Below the pieces are notes generated by a model that was not told where the DNA came from, searched no databases, and saw nothing but the letters and a program-made list of their open reading frames with translations. The translations under genes and the position numbers were made by a program. Source: a virus. Taken from it: 22,419 nucleotides of DNA. This document shows positions 1 to 6,350 of this stretch, in pieces (positions within the stretch are counted from its first letter, which is position 1; every line of letters begins with the position of its first letter). Location of the stretch: positions 1-22,419 of the IMG/VR virus record IMGVR_UViG_3300013123_000041, one strand, 5' to 3'.

Positions 1-20
1 TAAAGAATTAGAAGAAAAAT

Positions 21-836
21 ATGAACATTCAAGAATTTAGCCCAGCCAAAGCAGAAATCCAAGCCGCCGTCTTGGAAGTTGAGGGGCTGACGATCAACGG
101 CGTGGACGACGAAGCAGGATATGAAGCGGTCAAAGTGGGGAAAAAGAAGCTGGCAGACTACCGCATTAAAATTTCCAAGTTCGGAAAAGAGCAACGCGAA
201 GAAGCGTTGGCGTGGCAAAGAGAAGTGTTGAGGCAAGAAAAAGAACTACTGGCGATGATTGAGCCGACCGAAACAAAACTCAAAGGCGCGCTAGAAGCTA
301 TTGACGAGGAAAAGAAGCGCAAGGAGCGCGAAGTTCTCTTGCCCGGCAGAAAGGCTATGCTTGCGGAAATTGAGGAGATAATGACCGACGAGGAAATACT
401 GGCTATGGACGAAAAGGAGTTCTCCGAGTTCTATACCGGAAAGAAAATGACATATCTCGAAGCCAAAGAAGCCGCGCGCAAAAAGGAGGAGGAGGATAAG
501 AAGCGCGCAGAGGAATTGGAAAAAGCCAAAGCCGAAGCCGCCGAAAAAGCGAGGCAGGAGGAGCGAGAGAGGGCTAACCGCGAAATTGAGGAGGCACAGC
601 GAAAACTTAAAGAATCGGAATTGAGGAAAGAGCGAGAGGCAAAAGAAAAAGAAGAAGCGGAAAAAGCCGAACAGGAGCGCACGGAAAAAAACCGGAAGTA
701 TAAAAAATGGCTCAAAGATAACGGAATGACCGAGGAAAATAAGGGAGAATTTATCGTTAAACAGTTAGGGCTGAACGATAAAGGAGAAACCGGATTTGAG
801 CTTTATAAGAAAATTTCATCAATAAATATTAAATAA
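21..836 (+). CDS. Coiled-coil phage protein upstream of SSB
   Basis: Encodes 271 aa, dominated from about residue 50 to 225 by Lys/Glu/Arg/Ala-rich sequence typical of a long alpha-helical coiled coil. A small globular C-terminus follows from about residue 225 (YKKWLKDNGMTEEN, ending ELYKKISSINIK). The layout of an N-terminal helical domain, a charged coiled coil and a short C-terminal domain directly before ssb is familiar from uncharacterised phage recombination or replication genes (DUF1351-like proteins). I assign no reaction. It starts at the ATG behind an A-rich leader, and ssb follows after one base, so the two are probably co-transcribed. There is no signal peptide or membrane segment. 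The reading frame is secure; the function is unknown. Confidence 0.85.
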   Translation: MNIQEFSPAKAEIQAAVLEVEGLTINGVDDEAGYEAVKVGKKKLADYRIKISKFGKEQREEALAWQREVLRQEKELLAMIEPTETKLKGALEAIDEEKKRKEREVLLPGRKAMLAEIEEIMTDEEILAMDEKEFSEFYTGKKMTYLEAKEAARKKEEEDKKRAEELEKAKAEAAEKARQEERERANREIEEAQRKLKESELRKEREAKEKEEAEKAEQERTEKNRKYKKWLKDNGMTEENKGEFIVKQLGLNDKGETGFELYKKISSINIK

Positions 837-837
837 T

Positions 838-1284
838 ATGAACATCAACAAAGCTCTTATTGCAGGTCGTTTAACCAAAGACCCGACACTTCGCTCTACT
901 CCTAACGGAAACACAGTCGCGACATTTTCCGTAGCTACCAGCCAAACGTGGAAAGATAAGCAAGGGCAAAAACAGGAAAAAGCAACTTTTCACAACATCG
1001 TATTTTGGGGAAGAATAGCCGAGGTGTGCGGACAATATCTTACGAAAGGTCAAGAGGTTTTTATCGAGGGGAGGATAGAAACGAGAAAATATCAGGACAA
1101 GCAGGGATATGACCGCTATGTTACCGAGATTATCGGAGAGAATATGCAAATGGGCGCTAAGCCGAAAGGTTATTCTCAAAGCTCGCCGACTTCTCCTAAT
1201 CCGGGAACGCCAGTCAAGGAAGAAGAAATCCCGACGATTCAACAGGACGAGGACGAAGTGAGAATTGAGGACGTGCCATTCTAA
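838..1284 (+). CDS. ssb: Single-stranded DNA-binding protein (SSB)
   Basis: The 148-aa product has the bacterial/phage SSB pattern. An N-terminal OB fold runs over about residues 1-110, with the diagnostic start MNINKALIAGRLTKDP, the FHNIVFWGR strand and the GQEVFIEGRIETRKYQDKQG stretch. A Pro/Ser/Gly linker follows, then an acidic C-terminal tip ending DVPF, which in SSB family members recruits replication and repair partners. It coats ssDNA during phage replication or recombination. It lies one base after the coiled-coil gene and is followed by the NinB-like gene, consistent with a DNA-metabolism operon. There is no SD; the leader is A/T-rich. Length is normal for the family. Confidence 0.97.
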   Translation: MNINKALIAGRLTKDPTLRSTPNGNTVATFSVATSQTWKDKQGQKQEKATFHNIVFWGRIAEVCGQYLTKGQEVFIEGRIETRKYQDKQGYDRYVTEIIGENMQMGAKPKGYSQSSPTSPNPGTPVKEEEIPTIQQDEDEVRIEDVPF

Positions 1285-1291
1285 AAAAAAT

Positions 1292-1753
1292 ATGGAGGAA
1301 AAAAAGCCAAAGCCAAGAGAATATCGTGTCGTTATAAAATTTAAGACCAATTCTGAAACAGCCGATCAAGGGGAAGCGCTCACAAGGGAAGCAATAAAAT
1401 TTATGGGGCTGGACGTAGTGAGCGTCAAATACGTGAGCGATAAGCGGTCGGAAAATCAAAATAATGCACTTCATTTATGGCTAGACCAAATAGCGGACGA
1501 AGCGGAAAGGAGAGGGCTTACGCTAGATATGTGGGTGAAGCACCCGACGGAGATGAAGATAACCGAGAGCTTACTCAAAGATTCCTTTCGCGCTACCGGA
1601 AGAAAGATGTATGGAAAGAAAAGCACCGCCGATCTGACAAAAGAAGAATTTTCGGAGATTCAGAGATTGTTTGATAAAGCCGTGTTGGAGCGCTTGGGCA
1701 TAGACATACCATTCCCGAATATAGACCTTTTAATAGATCAGGATAATAATTAA
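1292..1753 (+). CDS. NinB-like phage recombination protein (tentative)
   Basis: Encodes 153 aa from the ATG at 1292. An in-frame TTG at 1265 would add nine residues inside the ssb end, but the A-run leader and ATGGAGG context favour 1292. A KRSENQNNALHLWLDQIAD segment near residues 49-67 resembles the R-x-x-x-Q-N-x-x-x-x pattern of NinB and related phage proteins. The MYGKKSTADLTKEEF segment and a C-terminal GIDIPFPN recur in uncharacterised phage recombination-region proteins as I remember them. If NinB-like, it would be a DNA-binding recombination mediator, which suits a place next to ssb. The assignment rests on short motifs only. Confidence 0.7.
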   Translation: MEEKKPKPREYRVVIKFKTNSETADQGEALTREAIKFMGLDVVSVKYVSDKRSENQNNALHLWLDQIADEAERRGLTLDMWVKHPTEMKITESLLKDSFRATGRKMYGKKSTADLTKEEFSEIQRLFDKAVLERLGIDIPFPNIDLLIDQDNN

Positions 1754-1767
1754 AATAAATAAAACGT

Positions 1768-2496
1768 ATGGGCAAATACGAAATTAAAAAGGGAGGAAAT
1801 CATTATGCCTACATTGAGGCTTCTGATTATTCCGACGCTATGCAGATAGTTTTGGATAAAGAGGGATTCAAGCTCTCGCTGGTCGTGGACAAAAAGCCGA
1901 TATACGGAATTGATGTTTCTCATTGGCAGGGAGATATTGACTGGTCAGCGCTGAAAATTGATTTTGCCATTCTGAAAGCGTCGCAGGGAACGGCTATGGT
2001 GGATAATAAGCTCGAACAAAACAAGTTCCGGGCAAGAAAGCAGGGCATACTGCTTGGATATTATCACTACGCCAACGGAGGCGACGCGCGCAAAGAAGCT
2101 GAACACTTCGTGAAGTCAGTCGGCGAGATACTTCCGGGAGAGTTCCTTGTTCTTGACTGGGAAATCAACCACGCCACGCCGGACGCTTGGTGTCGAGCTT
2201 TCTTGGATAGGGTATTTGAGTTGACTGGGATTCGTCCGCTTTTCTACACCTACGAGGCGCGCATAAAATCGACCAACTGGGATAAGGTTATTGCCGGGAA
2301 CTATGGACTGTGGATCGCGAAATACGGAAAGAATGACGGAACTATGGGCGCTCAACCTTTTATCGGGAAATGGGGATTCTACGTTATTTGGCAATATAGT
2401 TCGGCTGGTATGCTGAAAGGAATTTCCGGAAAGGTTGACCTAGACTATGCGAATATCACTTTGGATACGCTAAGAAAGTATGGAAAAAAGATATGA
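1768..2496 (+). CDS. GH25 lysozyme (N-acetylmuramidase), endolysin candidate
   Basis: The 242-aa protein has a GH25 domain from about residue 45 to the end. Family hallmarks are the first strand GIDVSHWQG (47-55), ILKASQG (68-74), YYHYANG (98-104) and the catalytic strand FLVLDWE with D130 and E132 as the DxE acid pair. A late IWQYSSAG follows. GH25 enzymes cleave the MurNAc-GlcNAc beta-1,4 bond of peptidoglycan. Residues 1-44 form an extra N-terminal segment of unknown type; it is not a signal peptide, so release would need a holin. It sits in the DNA-processing region rather than with the holin candidate at 17.6 kb, which is unusual. The next gene starts in an ATGA overlap. Confidence 0.95.
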   Translation: MGKYEIKKGGNHYAYIEASDYSDAMQIVLDKEGFKLSLVVDKKPIYGIDVSHWQGDIDWSALKIDFAILKASQGTAMVDNKLEQNKFRARKQGILLGYYHYANGGDARKEAEHFVKSVGEILPGEFLVLDWEINHATPDAWCRAFLDRVFELTGIRPLFYTYEARIKSTNWDKVIAGNYGLWIAKYGKNDGTMGAQPFIGKWGFYVIWQYSSAGMLKGISGKVDLDYANITLDTLRKYGKKI

Positions 2497-2708
2497 CCGA
2501 GGAAATAAAAGGGGCGGCATACGCCGCCAAGCCAAACCTAGATAGATATTTTGAGCGGACTATCGAAATACAACGGCAAAAGATAGAGAGCCAAACGCAG
2601 GAATTGGCTCGAATGAACCGGGTGTATATGCGAAATGTCCGCACCAGCAAAGTATCAGACGCAATTAAATTCTTAATACAAGTAATCATTGAAAAAATAA
2701 AAATATGA
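2493..2708 (+). CDS. Small hypothetical protein
   Basis: Encodes 71 aa, highly charged and probably helical, with an Arg/Gln/Glu-rich middle (FERTIEIQRQKIESQTQELA) that could be a short coiled coil. The C-terminus (KFLIQVIIEKIKI) is more hydrophobic and could be an amphipathic helix. The start codon overlaps the lysozyme stop (ATGA), and its own stop overlaps the next start, so translation is probably coupled. I do not recognise the family. Proximity to the endolysin could hint at a lysis accessory, but the sequence does not show this. Confidence 0.65.
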   Translation: MTEEIKGAAYAAKPNLDRYFERTIEIQRQKIESQTQELARMNRVYMRNVRTSKVSDAIKFLIQVIIEKIKI

Positions 2709-3010
2709 TTCTAAGCGAATACGAAACAACGGAACAACTCGAAATGAATTATCTTTACTATTTGGGTATTCCGTATGAGATAGATCGCTCAACCGAGCAA
2801 AGGATAAAAATGATTTTCAAAGGCGACCTTGATTTTATCAAGGGAAAGATAGACGATTTTTGGAACGGCAGGGCGCAGGTGGACGCGCTTCGCTTCTCAA
2901 ACGCTCAAAAGTCAGTCAAGCGTCTAATGTGGGTCGGAGGCAGGTATAATCCGAATTACAGCTCACATCCGACGTTTTCAAAGGATAAATTGCCGGAAGA
3001 AAAAAAGTAG
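2705..3010 (+). CDS. Hypothetical protein
   Basis: Encodes 101 aa without recognised motifs. The first half is acidic and probably helical (TTEQLEMNYLYYLGIPYEID). The second half holds FWNGRAQVDALRFSNAQKS and a basic, aromatic C-terminus (WVGGRYNPNYSSHPTF). It overlaps the previous stop by ATGA and is followed after one base by the DUF1064-type nuclease, so it belongs to the same operon. The reading frame is convincing because of the tight overlaps. No function is proposed. Confidence 0.7.
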   Translation: MILSEYETTEQLEMNYLYYLGIPYEIDRSTEQRIKMIFKGDLDFIKGKIDDFWNGRAQVDALRFSNAQKSVKRLMWVGGRYNPNYSSHPTFSKDKLPEEKK

Positions 3011-3011
3011 T

Positions 3012-3392
3012 ATGTGGACGAAACAAAACAGGTATTTTAACACGCGCAAGGTCAACACATTCGGTCGGCAGTATGATTCCAAGTTCGAGGCGGCGTATGG
3101 TCAAGAGTTGGAATTTCGCAAGCGCGCCGGAGAAATAGAGGATTATGATACGCATTTACGAATGCCTCTTGAAGTCAACGGATACGTTGTGTGCGATTAT
3201 TACATAGATTTCGCGATCTACCACAAAGACGGAACGACCGAATATGTGGAAACGAAAGGATATGCAACCGACACGTGGAAGCTGAAATGGAAACTGTTTT
3301 GCGCCCTCTACGAGGACGACGAGAGCTGTAAAATAACGCTTGTTATGCAGGGCAAGCAAAGACCGCCTAAATTAAGAAAAATTAAAAAATAA
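3012..3392 (+). CDS. DUF1064-type PD-(D/E)XK nuclease
   Basis: The 126-aa protein matches the layout of phage DUF1064 proteins, predicted Holliday-junction-resolvase-like or endonuclease proteins of the PD-(D/E)XK fold. It has YDSKFEAAYGQELEFRKRAGE (21-41) with a conserved Glu (E26), then YYIDFAIY carrying D66 of the PD motif. EYVETKGY follows, with E80 and K82 as the ExK pair, and then the WKLKWKLFCALY helix (89-100). The expected role is cleavage of branched or junction DNA during recombination or before packaging. It sits in the ssb operon with other DNA-metabolism genes. All core acidic and lysine positions are present, so it should be active; the precise substrate is inferred. Confidence 0.85.
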   Translation: MWTKQNRYFNTRKVNTFGRQYDSKFEAAYGQELEFRKRAGEIEDYDTHLRMPLEVNGYVVCDYYIDFAIYHKDGTTEYVETKGYATDTWKLKWKLFCALYEDDESCKITLVMQGKQRPPKLRKIKK

Positions 3393-3393
3393 T

Positions 3394-3600
3394 ATGCAAA
3401 TCAAACTCAAAGTAAAAGACGGATATAAGATAGTTGAAACTCCAACCTTTTCAAGCGATAGCTGTAAGGGTTGCGGAAAGGATATTTATTGGATCGTGGG
3501 GAAAAGTGGCAAGCCGATGCCTATATCACGACTGGGTAATGGAGATTTAGTCGCGCACTTCTTTGACTGTCCGCAAGCTAATCAATTTCGTAAAAAATAA
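3394..3600 (+). CDS. Small zinc-finger protein
   Basis: Encodes 68 aa with one probable zinc site: C24-x2-C27 (CKGCGK) in the first half and HFFDC near residues 56-60 as the second ligand pair. Between them, IYWIVGKSGKPMPISRLGNG looks like a beta hairpin. The C-terminus is basic (QANQFRKK). It could bind nucleic acid or act as a small protein adaptor; the sequence does not say which. It is one of at least six small Cys-rich proteins in this window. It is spaced one base from the nuclease stop. Confidence 0.75.
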   Translation: MQIKLKVKDGYKIVETPTFSSDSCKGCGKDIYWIVGKSGKPMPISRLGNGDLVAHFFDCPQANQFRKK

Positions 3601-3606
3601 AAAAAT

Positions 3607-4215
3607 ATGGAGGAAAAAGAAGTTTGCCCTTATTGTGGGGCAGAAAAAAAAGAAGTAGCAACGCACTCATTAACGACCGGACTGGTTAGGGATTTGATAA
3701 TTTTTGCCAAAAGAGCAAAGGAAAAAGGAGAAAACAAGGTTCACATAACAAAAGAGTTGGACTTTTCTATAAATCAATGGTGCAATTTTCAGAAATTAAG
3801 GTATTTCGGATTAGTGGCAAAATGGGAAGCGGAGGACGGAAACAAAAAAACTGGGTTTTGGGTTCTCACGAGGAACGGATTGGATTTTTTGCAGGGGAAA
3901 TTGAGTGTTCATAAAAAGGTGAGCGCTACAAAAAAAGGGATAACGGAACGATCGGAGGAAATGGTTTGCATTGATGATTTTCCGCAAAGTGATGAAAATT
4001 ATTGGCAAAAAGATTTTAATATAGAAATAAATAACGGTAAAATTACGCCTATGGAAGAAGAAAAAAAAGCAGAAACTCCGCCGGAAAAACAGCCGAATGT
4101 TATGATTCGTTGTCCAAAATGCGGAGGGGGAATGTTTAAGCAAAGAGTAGCGGATCAAATTTCGGGAAAATCTCACGATGAGATACGGTGCTTGAGGTGC
4201 GGAAAGATTCTATGA
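3607..4215 (+). CDS. Zinc-ribbon and winged-helix-like protein
   Basis: Encodes 202 aa. The N-terminus has CPYCG (7-11). Residues about 25-100 look like a winged-helix domain (LVRDLIIFAKRAKEKG, then ITKELDFSINQWCNFQKLRYFGLV, then a wing before FWVLTRNGLDFL). A disordered acidic linker follows. The C-terminus is a four-Cys zinc ribbon with C169, C172, C195 and C198. This arrangement suggests a DNA-binding regulator, perhaps of phage transcription, but the target is unknown. It starts with the ATGGAGG context and no upstream SD. The stop overlaps the following start (ATGA). It is the best transcription-factor candidate seen in the window. Confidence 0.8.
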   Translation: MEEKEVCPYCGAEKKEVATHSLTTGLVRDLIIFAKRAKEKGENKVHITKELDFSINQWCNFQKLRYFGLVAKWEAEDGNKKTGFWVLTRNGLDFLQGKLSVHKKVSATKKGITERSEEMVCIDDFPQSDENYWQKDFNIEINNGKITPMEEEKKAETPPEKQPNVMIRCPKCGGGMFKQRVADQISGKSHDEIRCLRCGKIL

Positions 4216-4847
4216 TTCCGAAAATAATCCACCATATTTGGGTGGGAGATAAGCCGAAGCCGTCCAAGATAATGAAAACTTGGCAGGAAAAGCACCCGGA
4301 CTTCCAGTATATCGAATGGAAGGAAAATGATTTCAGCACGATGAAGTTCCGTTGCCAAAAGCAGATAGATCAGATGATGAGCGCCGGAAGATATAACGGA
4401 GTGGCTGACATTATGCGCTATGAGATTTTATATGAACTGGGAGGATTTGTAGCGCCAGCCGACAGTATTTGCTTAAACTCCATTGAGGACTTGCTCGATT
4501 GCGATTGCTTTTGTTGCTATGAGAATGAAGCGCGCCGTCCGGGGCTTCTCTCTCCGCACATTGGAAGCTATCAGGGAAATGAGTTTCTAAATACGATCAT
4601 CGAACGGATAGCAAAAATGGACAATATGCTATGGGCTGATCCGTGGATAGTTACCGGGAATAAGCTCCTCACGGATATTGTCGCGGAAACAGGCTACAAA
4701 ATTAAGGTTTATCCAAGTCATTATTTTATACCAGACCATTACACAGGATTGAGCTACCGGGGCGACGGCAAGATTTACGCCAAGCACCTATGGGGAACGA
4801 CAAAATCAATCTATGGAGAACTGGACGAAATGTATGCGCAAAATTAG
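4212..4847 (+). CDS. GT32-type glycosyltransferase with altered DXD motif
   Basis: Encodes 211 aa from the ATG at 4212, in an ATGA overlap with the previous stop; eight more in-frame codons exist upstream but lie inside that gene. The family signature (glycosyltransferase sugar-binding region, Och1-like) is clear: MIPKIIHHIWVGDKPKP at the N-terminus, WQEKHPDFQYIEW, and NGVADIMRYEILYELGGF (62-79). The metal-binding site that follows is normally GG-x-Y-x-D-x-D. Here it reads GGFVAPADS, so the first Asp is Pro82 and only D84 remains. Family members transfer sugars from nucleotide donors. A phage copy could modify virion or host-surface glycans, but loss of the first Asp makes activity uncertain. 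Confidence 0.88.
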   Translation: MIPKIIHHIWVGDKPKPSKIMKTWQEKHPDFQYIEWKENDFSTMKFRCQKQIDQMMSAGRYNGVADIMRYEILYELGGFVAPADSICLNSIEDLLDCDCFCCYENEARRPGLLSPHIGSYQGNEFLNTIIERIAKMDNMLWADPWIVTGNKLLTDIVAETGYKIKVYPSHYFIPDHYTGLSYRGDGKIYAKHLWGTTKSIYGELDEMYAQN

Positions 4848-5034
4848 AGAAAAAACTTGTTATTGCCACACTTGCGATAAATGGTTTCATCCTCTCGGAA
4901 TAATGATGCACCGAGCAAAACACAGAAACAAAAGGGAGGATTGCAAAATCACATTCACATACGGAGATACTTGGAGATATAATTATTCAAAAAAACAATA
5001 TGAAAGTCGTAAGAATCACAGTTTCGGCTTTTGA
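4834..5034 (+). CDS. C2H2-like zinc-finger protein
   Basis: Encodes 66 aa from the ATG at 4834. An alternative in-frame ATG at 4813 would give 73 aa but would lie deeper inside the glycosyltransferase end. The sequence C11-H-T-C14-DKWFHPLGIMMH26-RAK-H30 is a good C2H2-type zinc finger, followed by a basic helix (RNKRED) and an aromatic tail. Similar one-finger proteins are common in environmental phage genomes and probably bind DNA or RNA. The gene overlaps both neighbours, which is usual here. The stop is well inside the following gene (35-base overlap), so that neighbour's start could also be later. Confidence 0.75.
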   Translation: MRKIREKTCYCHTCDKWFHPLGIMMHRAKHRNKREDCKITFTYGDTWRYNYSKKQYESRKNHSFGF

Positions 5035-5263
5035 CACAGATCGTCAATCAGAGCCGGAATTTCAAAGGGAGTTGACCGAAAGGTTGCTCAAAGCTGGATT
5101 TATCCTAAGCGATAATTATCCGATTATCCGGCAACCGAGGAGCGACATCGACGGAGCGGACTTCATTCAGTTGCAGTATAGCTGGTTTGATAAGTTCGAT
5201 ATTGATATTCAGTATTTCAAGTGGAAGATATGGAAGTGGTTTAAGGTTAAATTCGGGGTATGA
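5000..5263 (+). CDS. Hypothetical protein
   Basis: Encodes 87 aa without recognised motifs. The N-terminus (VVRITVSAFDTDRQ) looks like a beta strand, then ELTERLLKAGFILS is an amphipathic helix. The C-terminal third is very rich in aromatic residues and Lys (FKWKIWKWFKVKFG), an unusual composition that might bind membrane or nucleic acid. The end overlaps the next start (ATGA). The function is unknown. Confidence 0.65.
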   Translation: MKVVRITVSAFDTDRQSEPEFQRELTERLLKAGFILSDNYPIIRQPRSDIDGADFIQLQYSWFDKFDIDIQYFKWKIWKWFKVKFGV

Positions 5264-5484
5264 CGCAGAAAGAATGGAGGAAATTAAAAACCGGAGATTG
5301 GATTAAATTCGGGGAGAACGGCAGACCAAGAAAGATACTGAAAGCCACGAAGCACGACGGAAAAACAGGGTGCGTTACGCTTCGGCAGATAGGATATTCT
5401 TATCTCGGTCGTCCGAATGGCAAACGGACAGTTGTCTATGTAGCGTGTGATTGCAGAATGTTTATAAAAATTAAAAAACAATAA
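5260..5484 (+). CDS. Small hypothetical protein, probably beta-rich
   Basis: Encodes 74 aa. Alternating strands (DWIKFGENGRPRKILKA, CVTLRQIGYSY, TVVYVACDCRMFIKI) look like a small SH3-like barrel, and the protein is basic overall. It is translationally coupled to the previous gene by ATGA. I do not recognise the family; a nucleic-acid-binding role would fit the charge but is not shown. Confidence 0.65.
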   Translation: MTQKEWRKLKTGDWIKFGENGRPRKILKATKHDGKTGCVTLRQIGYSYLGRPNGKRTVVYVACDCRMFIKIKKQ

Positions 5485-5486
5485 CT

Positions 5487-6005
5487 ATGAAAAGGGAATT
5501 GAGTATTCCAAGCGCGGTCGGGTTTTGCAAAAATTGCTTCCGTTCGCGTAGGCACGGATCAGCATATTGTGGTCAATGCCAAGACGAGCCGGAGCGAATG
5601 AAAGTTTATCAGGACGTGGCGCACGAGTTTCCGCTCTACAAAAAGGTCGTCGATAAGTTCAATTTGACCAAAGAGGAGCTGAAAAATATCATTTTTACCT
5701 ACGGAGATACGATTTATTGCGATCACGACCTACCTTATGGGCTGATCGCGCACGAAATCACGCACGTTTTCCAACAGCTTGAAATGGGAACAGAGATATG
5801 GTGGGAGAAGTATCTCAAAGGCAATAAATTCAGGCTAGGACAAGAGTTAGCGGCGTATCAGCGTCAATATAGGGTTATCCGGGAAAACAACGCAGGAAAG
5901 GCAGAATTTGACGCTCACGCTATGGCGCGCGACCTATCCAGCCATACTTACGGAAATATCATCGAGGAGGACAAGGCGCTTGAACTGATAAAGGAGGAGA
6001 AATAG
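5487..6005 (+). CDS. HEITH zinc metallopeptidase with N-terminal zinc ribbon
   Basis: The 172-aa protein has two parts. Residues 14-31 hold CKNC and CGQC, a four-Cys zinc ribbon. Residues about 60-130 carry LIAHEITHVFQQ with the HExxH zinc-peptidase motif (H89, E90, H93), followed after about 27 residues by FRLGQELAAYQRQY, where E120 is a likely third zinc ligand. This gluzincin-like arrangement is seen in small phage and bacterial peptidases of unknown substrate. There is no signal peptide, so it acts inside the cell; head maturation, host takeover or anti-defence are all possible. It is the last gene before the Lys-rich peptide and the structured gap. Confidence 0.8.
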   Translation: MKRELSIPSAVGFCKNCFRSRRHGSAYCGQCQDEPERMKVYQDVAHEFPLYKKVVDKFNLTKEELKNIIFTYGDTIYCDHDLPYGLIAHEITHVFQQLEMGTEIWWEKYLKGNKFRLGQELAAYQRQYRVIRENNAGKAEFDAHAMARDLSSHTYGNIIEEDKALELIKEEK

Positions 6006-6038
6006 AAATAAAAATTAAAAATAGAATGGAGGTGCAAT

Positions 6039-6140
6039 ATGCAAAAGAGAAACAAATTGGGGCAATTCGCTCCGGGAAAGAAAAAGGCGACCAAAAAGAA
6101 AGCCGTCAAAAAGGCAATCAAGAAATCAAAGAAAAAATAG
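6039..6140 (+). CDS. Lys/Ala-rich basic peptide (33 aa)
   Basis: A short ORF with an excellent SD (GGAGGT at 6028-6033, five bases before the ATG) encodes MQKRNKLGQFAPGKKKA followed by an almost pure Lys/Ala tail containing KKKAVKKA. The tail resembles the C-termini of histone H1-like and HU-type nucleoid proteins, so nonspecific DNA or RNA binding is the natural inference. The GQFAPG start is like small phage proteins with a G-x-F motif. A longer ORF in another frame (6026-6226) runs across the structured gap and lacks an SD, so I prefer this frame. A 21-base stretch here (6096-6116) is repeated exactly in the gene at 18608. Confidence 0.75.
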   Translation: MQKRNKLGQFAPGKKKATKKKAVKKAIKKSKKK

Positions 6141-6144
6141 CTTC

Positions 6145-6246
6145 AAGCTGGTGCGTATCGTCTGTGTATCCCCCTTTCGCGCAAGCGAAAGCACAGATCA
6201 AGGTGTCAAGATACGTTAAATGTTAGACCAACAAAACAGCCAGCTT
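6145..6246 (+). ncRNA. Candidate structured RNA with three-way-junction geometry
   Basis: Nested inverted repeats fill this gap. P1 is AAGCTGG (6145-6151) with CCAGCTT (6240-6246). P2 is CGTATC (6154-6159) with GATACG (6210-6215), extendable by a G-U pair. P3 is TCTGTG (6161-6166) with CACAGA (6192-6197). P4 is CTTTCGC (6174-6180) with GCGAAAG (6185-6191) around a GCAA tetraloop. P5 is TGTT (6221-6224) with AACA (6230-6233). P1 encloses the P2-P4 arm and P5, giving a three-way junction. I do not recognise an Rfam family, see no promoter just upstream, and there is no T-run after P1, so it is not a simple terminator. Expression and strand are inferred. Confidence 0.55.
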
Positions 6247-6258
6247 ACAGGAAAACAC

Positions 6259-6286
6259 TTGACTTTTTGTGCGGATATGCTATAAT
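6259..6286 (+). promoter_or_regulatory. Strong sigma70-type promoter with extended -10
   Basis: The -35 is TTGACT (6259-6264), the spacer is 16 bp and the -10 is TATAAT (6281-6286), preceded by TG plus one base (6278-6280, extended -10). Predicted transcription start is near 6293. It lies in noncoding DNA 13 bases after the structured element and reads into the lysozyme-like gene at 6351. The -35 and following bases match the promoter at 8320. Confidence 0.85.
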
Positions 6287-6292
6287 GGACGT

Positions 6293-6350
6293 AATGGTGG
6301 GGTGAGCCATAGGGTGAAACCGGGTGAACCTAAACATTAAAAATAAAAAA
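6293..6350 (+). promoter_or_regulatory. Leader with three GGGTGA repeats
   Basis: Between the predicted transcription start and the ATG at 6351 are three copies of GGGTGA (6300-6305, 6312-6317, 6322-6327), each followed within a few bases by CC, so each could form a tiny GGT/ACC hairpin. The rest is A-rich with no SD. The tandem arrangement suggests a protein-binding site in RNA or DNA; no binder is identified. Confidence 0.45.

Noticed and set aside
431-715. Open frames on the - strand opposite the coiled-coil gene and other genes
   Set aside because: They mirror Lys/Glu-rich + strand codons, giving Ser/Phe/Leu-rich products without start signals or operon context. No - strand gene is supported anywhere in the window.
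6026-6226. 66-codon ORF overlapping the Lys-rich peptide
   Set aside because: Its start lies within the SD of the peptide gene, it has no SD of its own, and its second half is the structured element, so it is probably a shadow frame.
6145-6246. phi29-type packaging RNA
   Set aside because: Only the three-way-junction shape is similar; the large terminase here has its own nuclease domain and is not of the phi29 type, and no sequence match is recognised.
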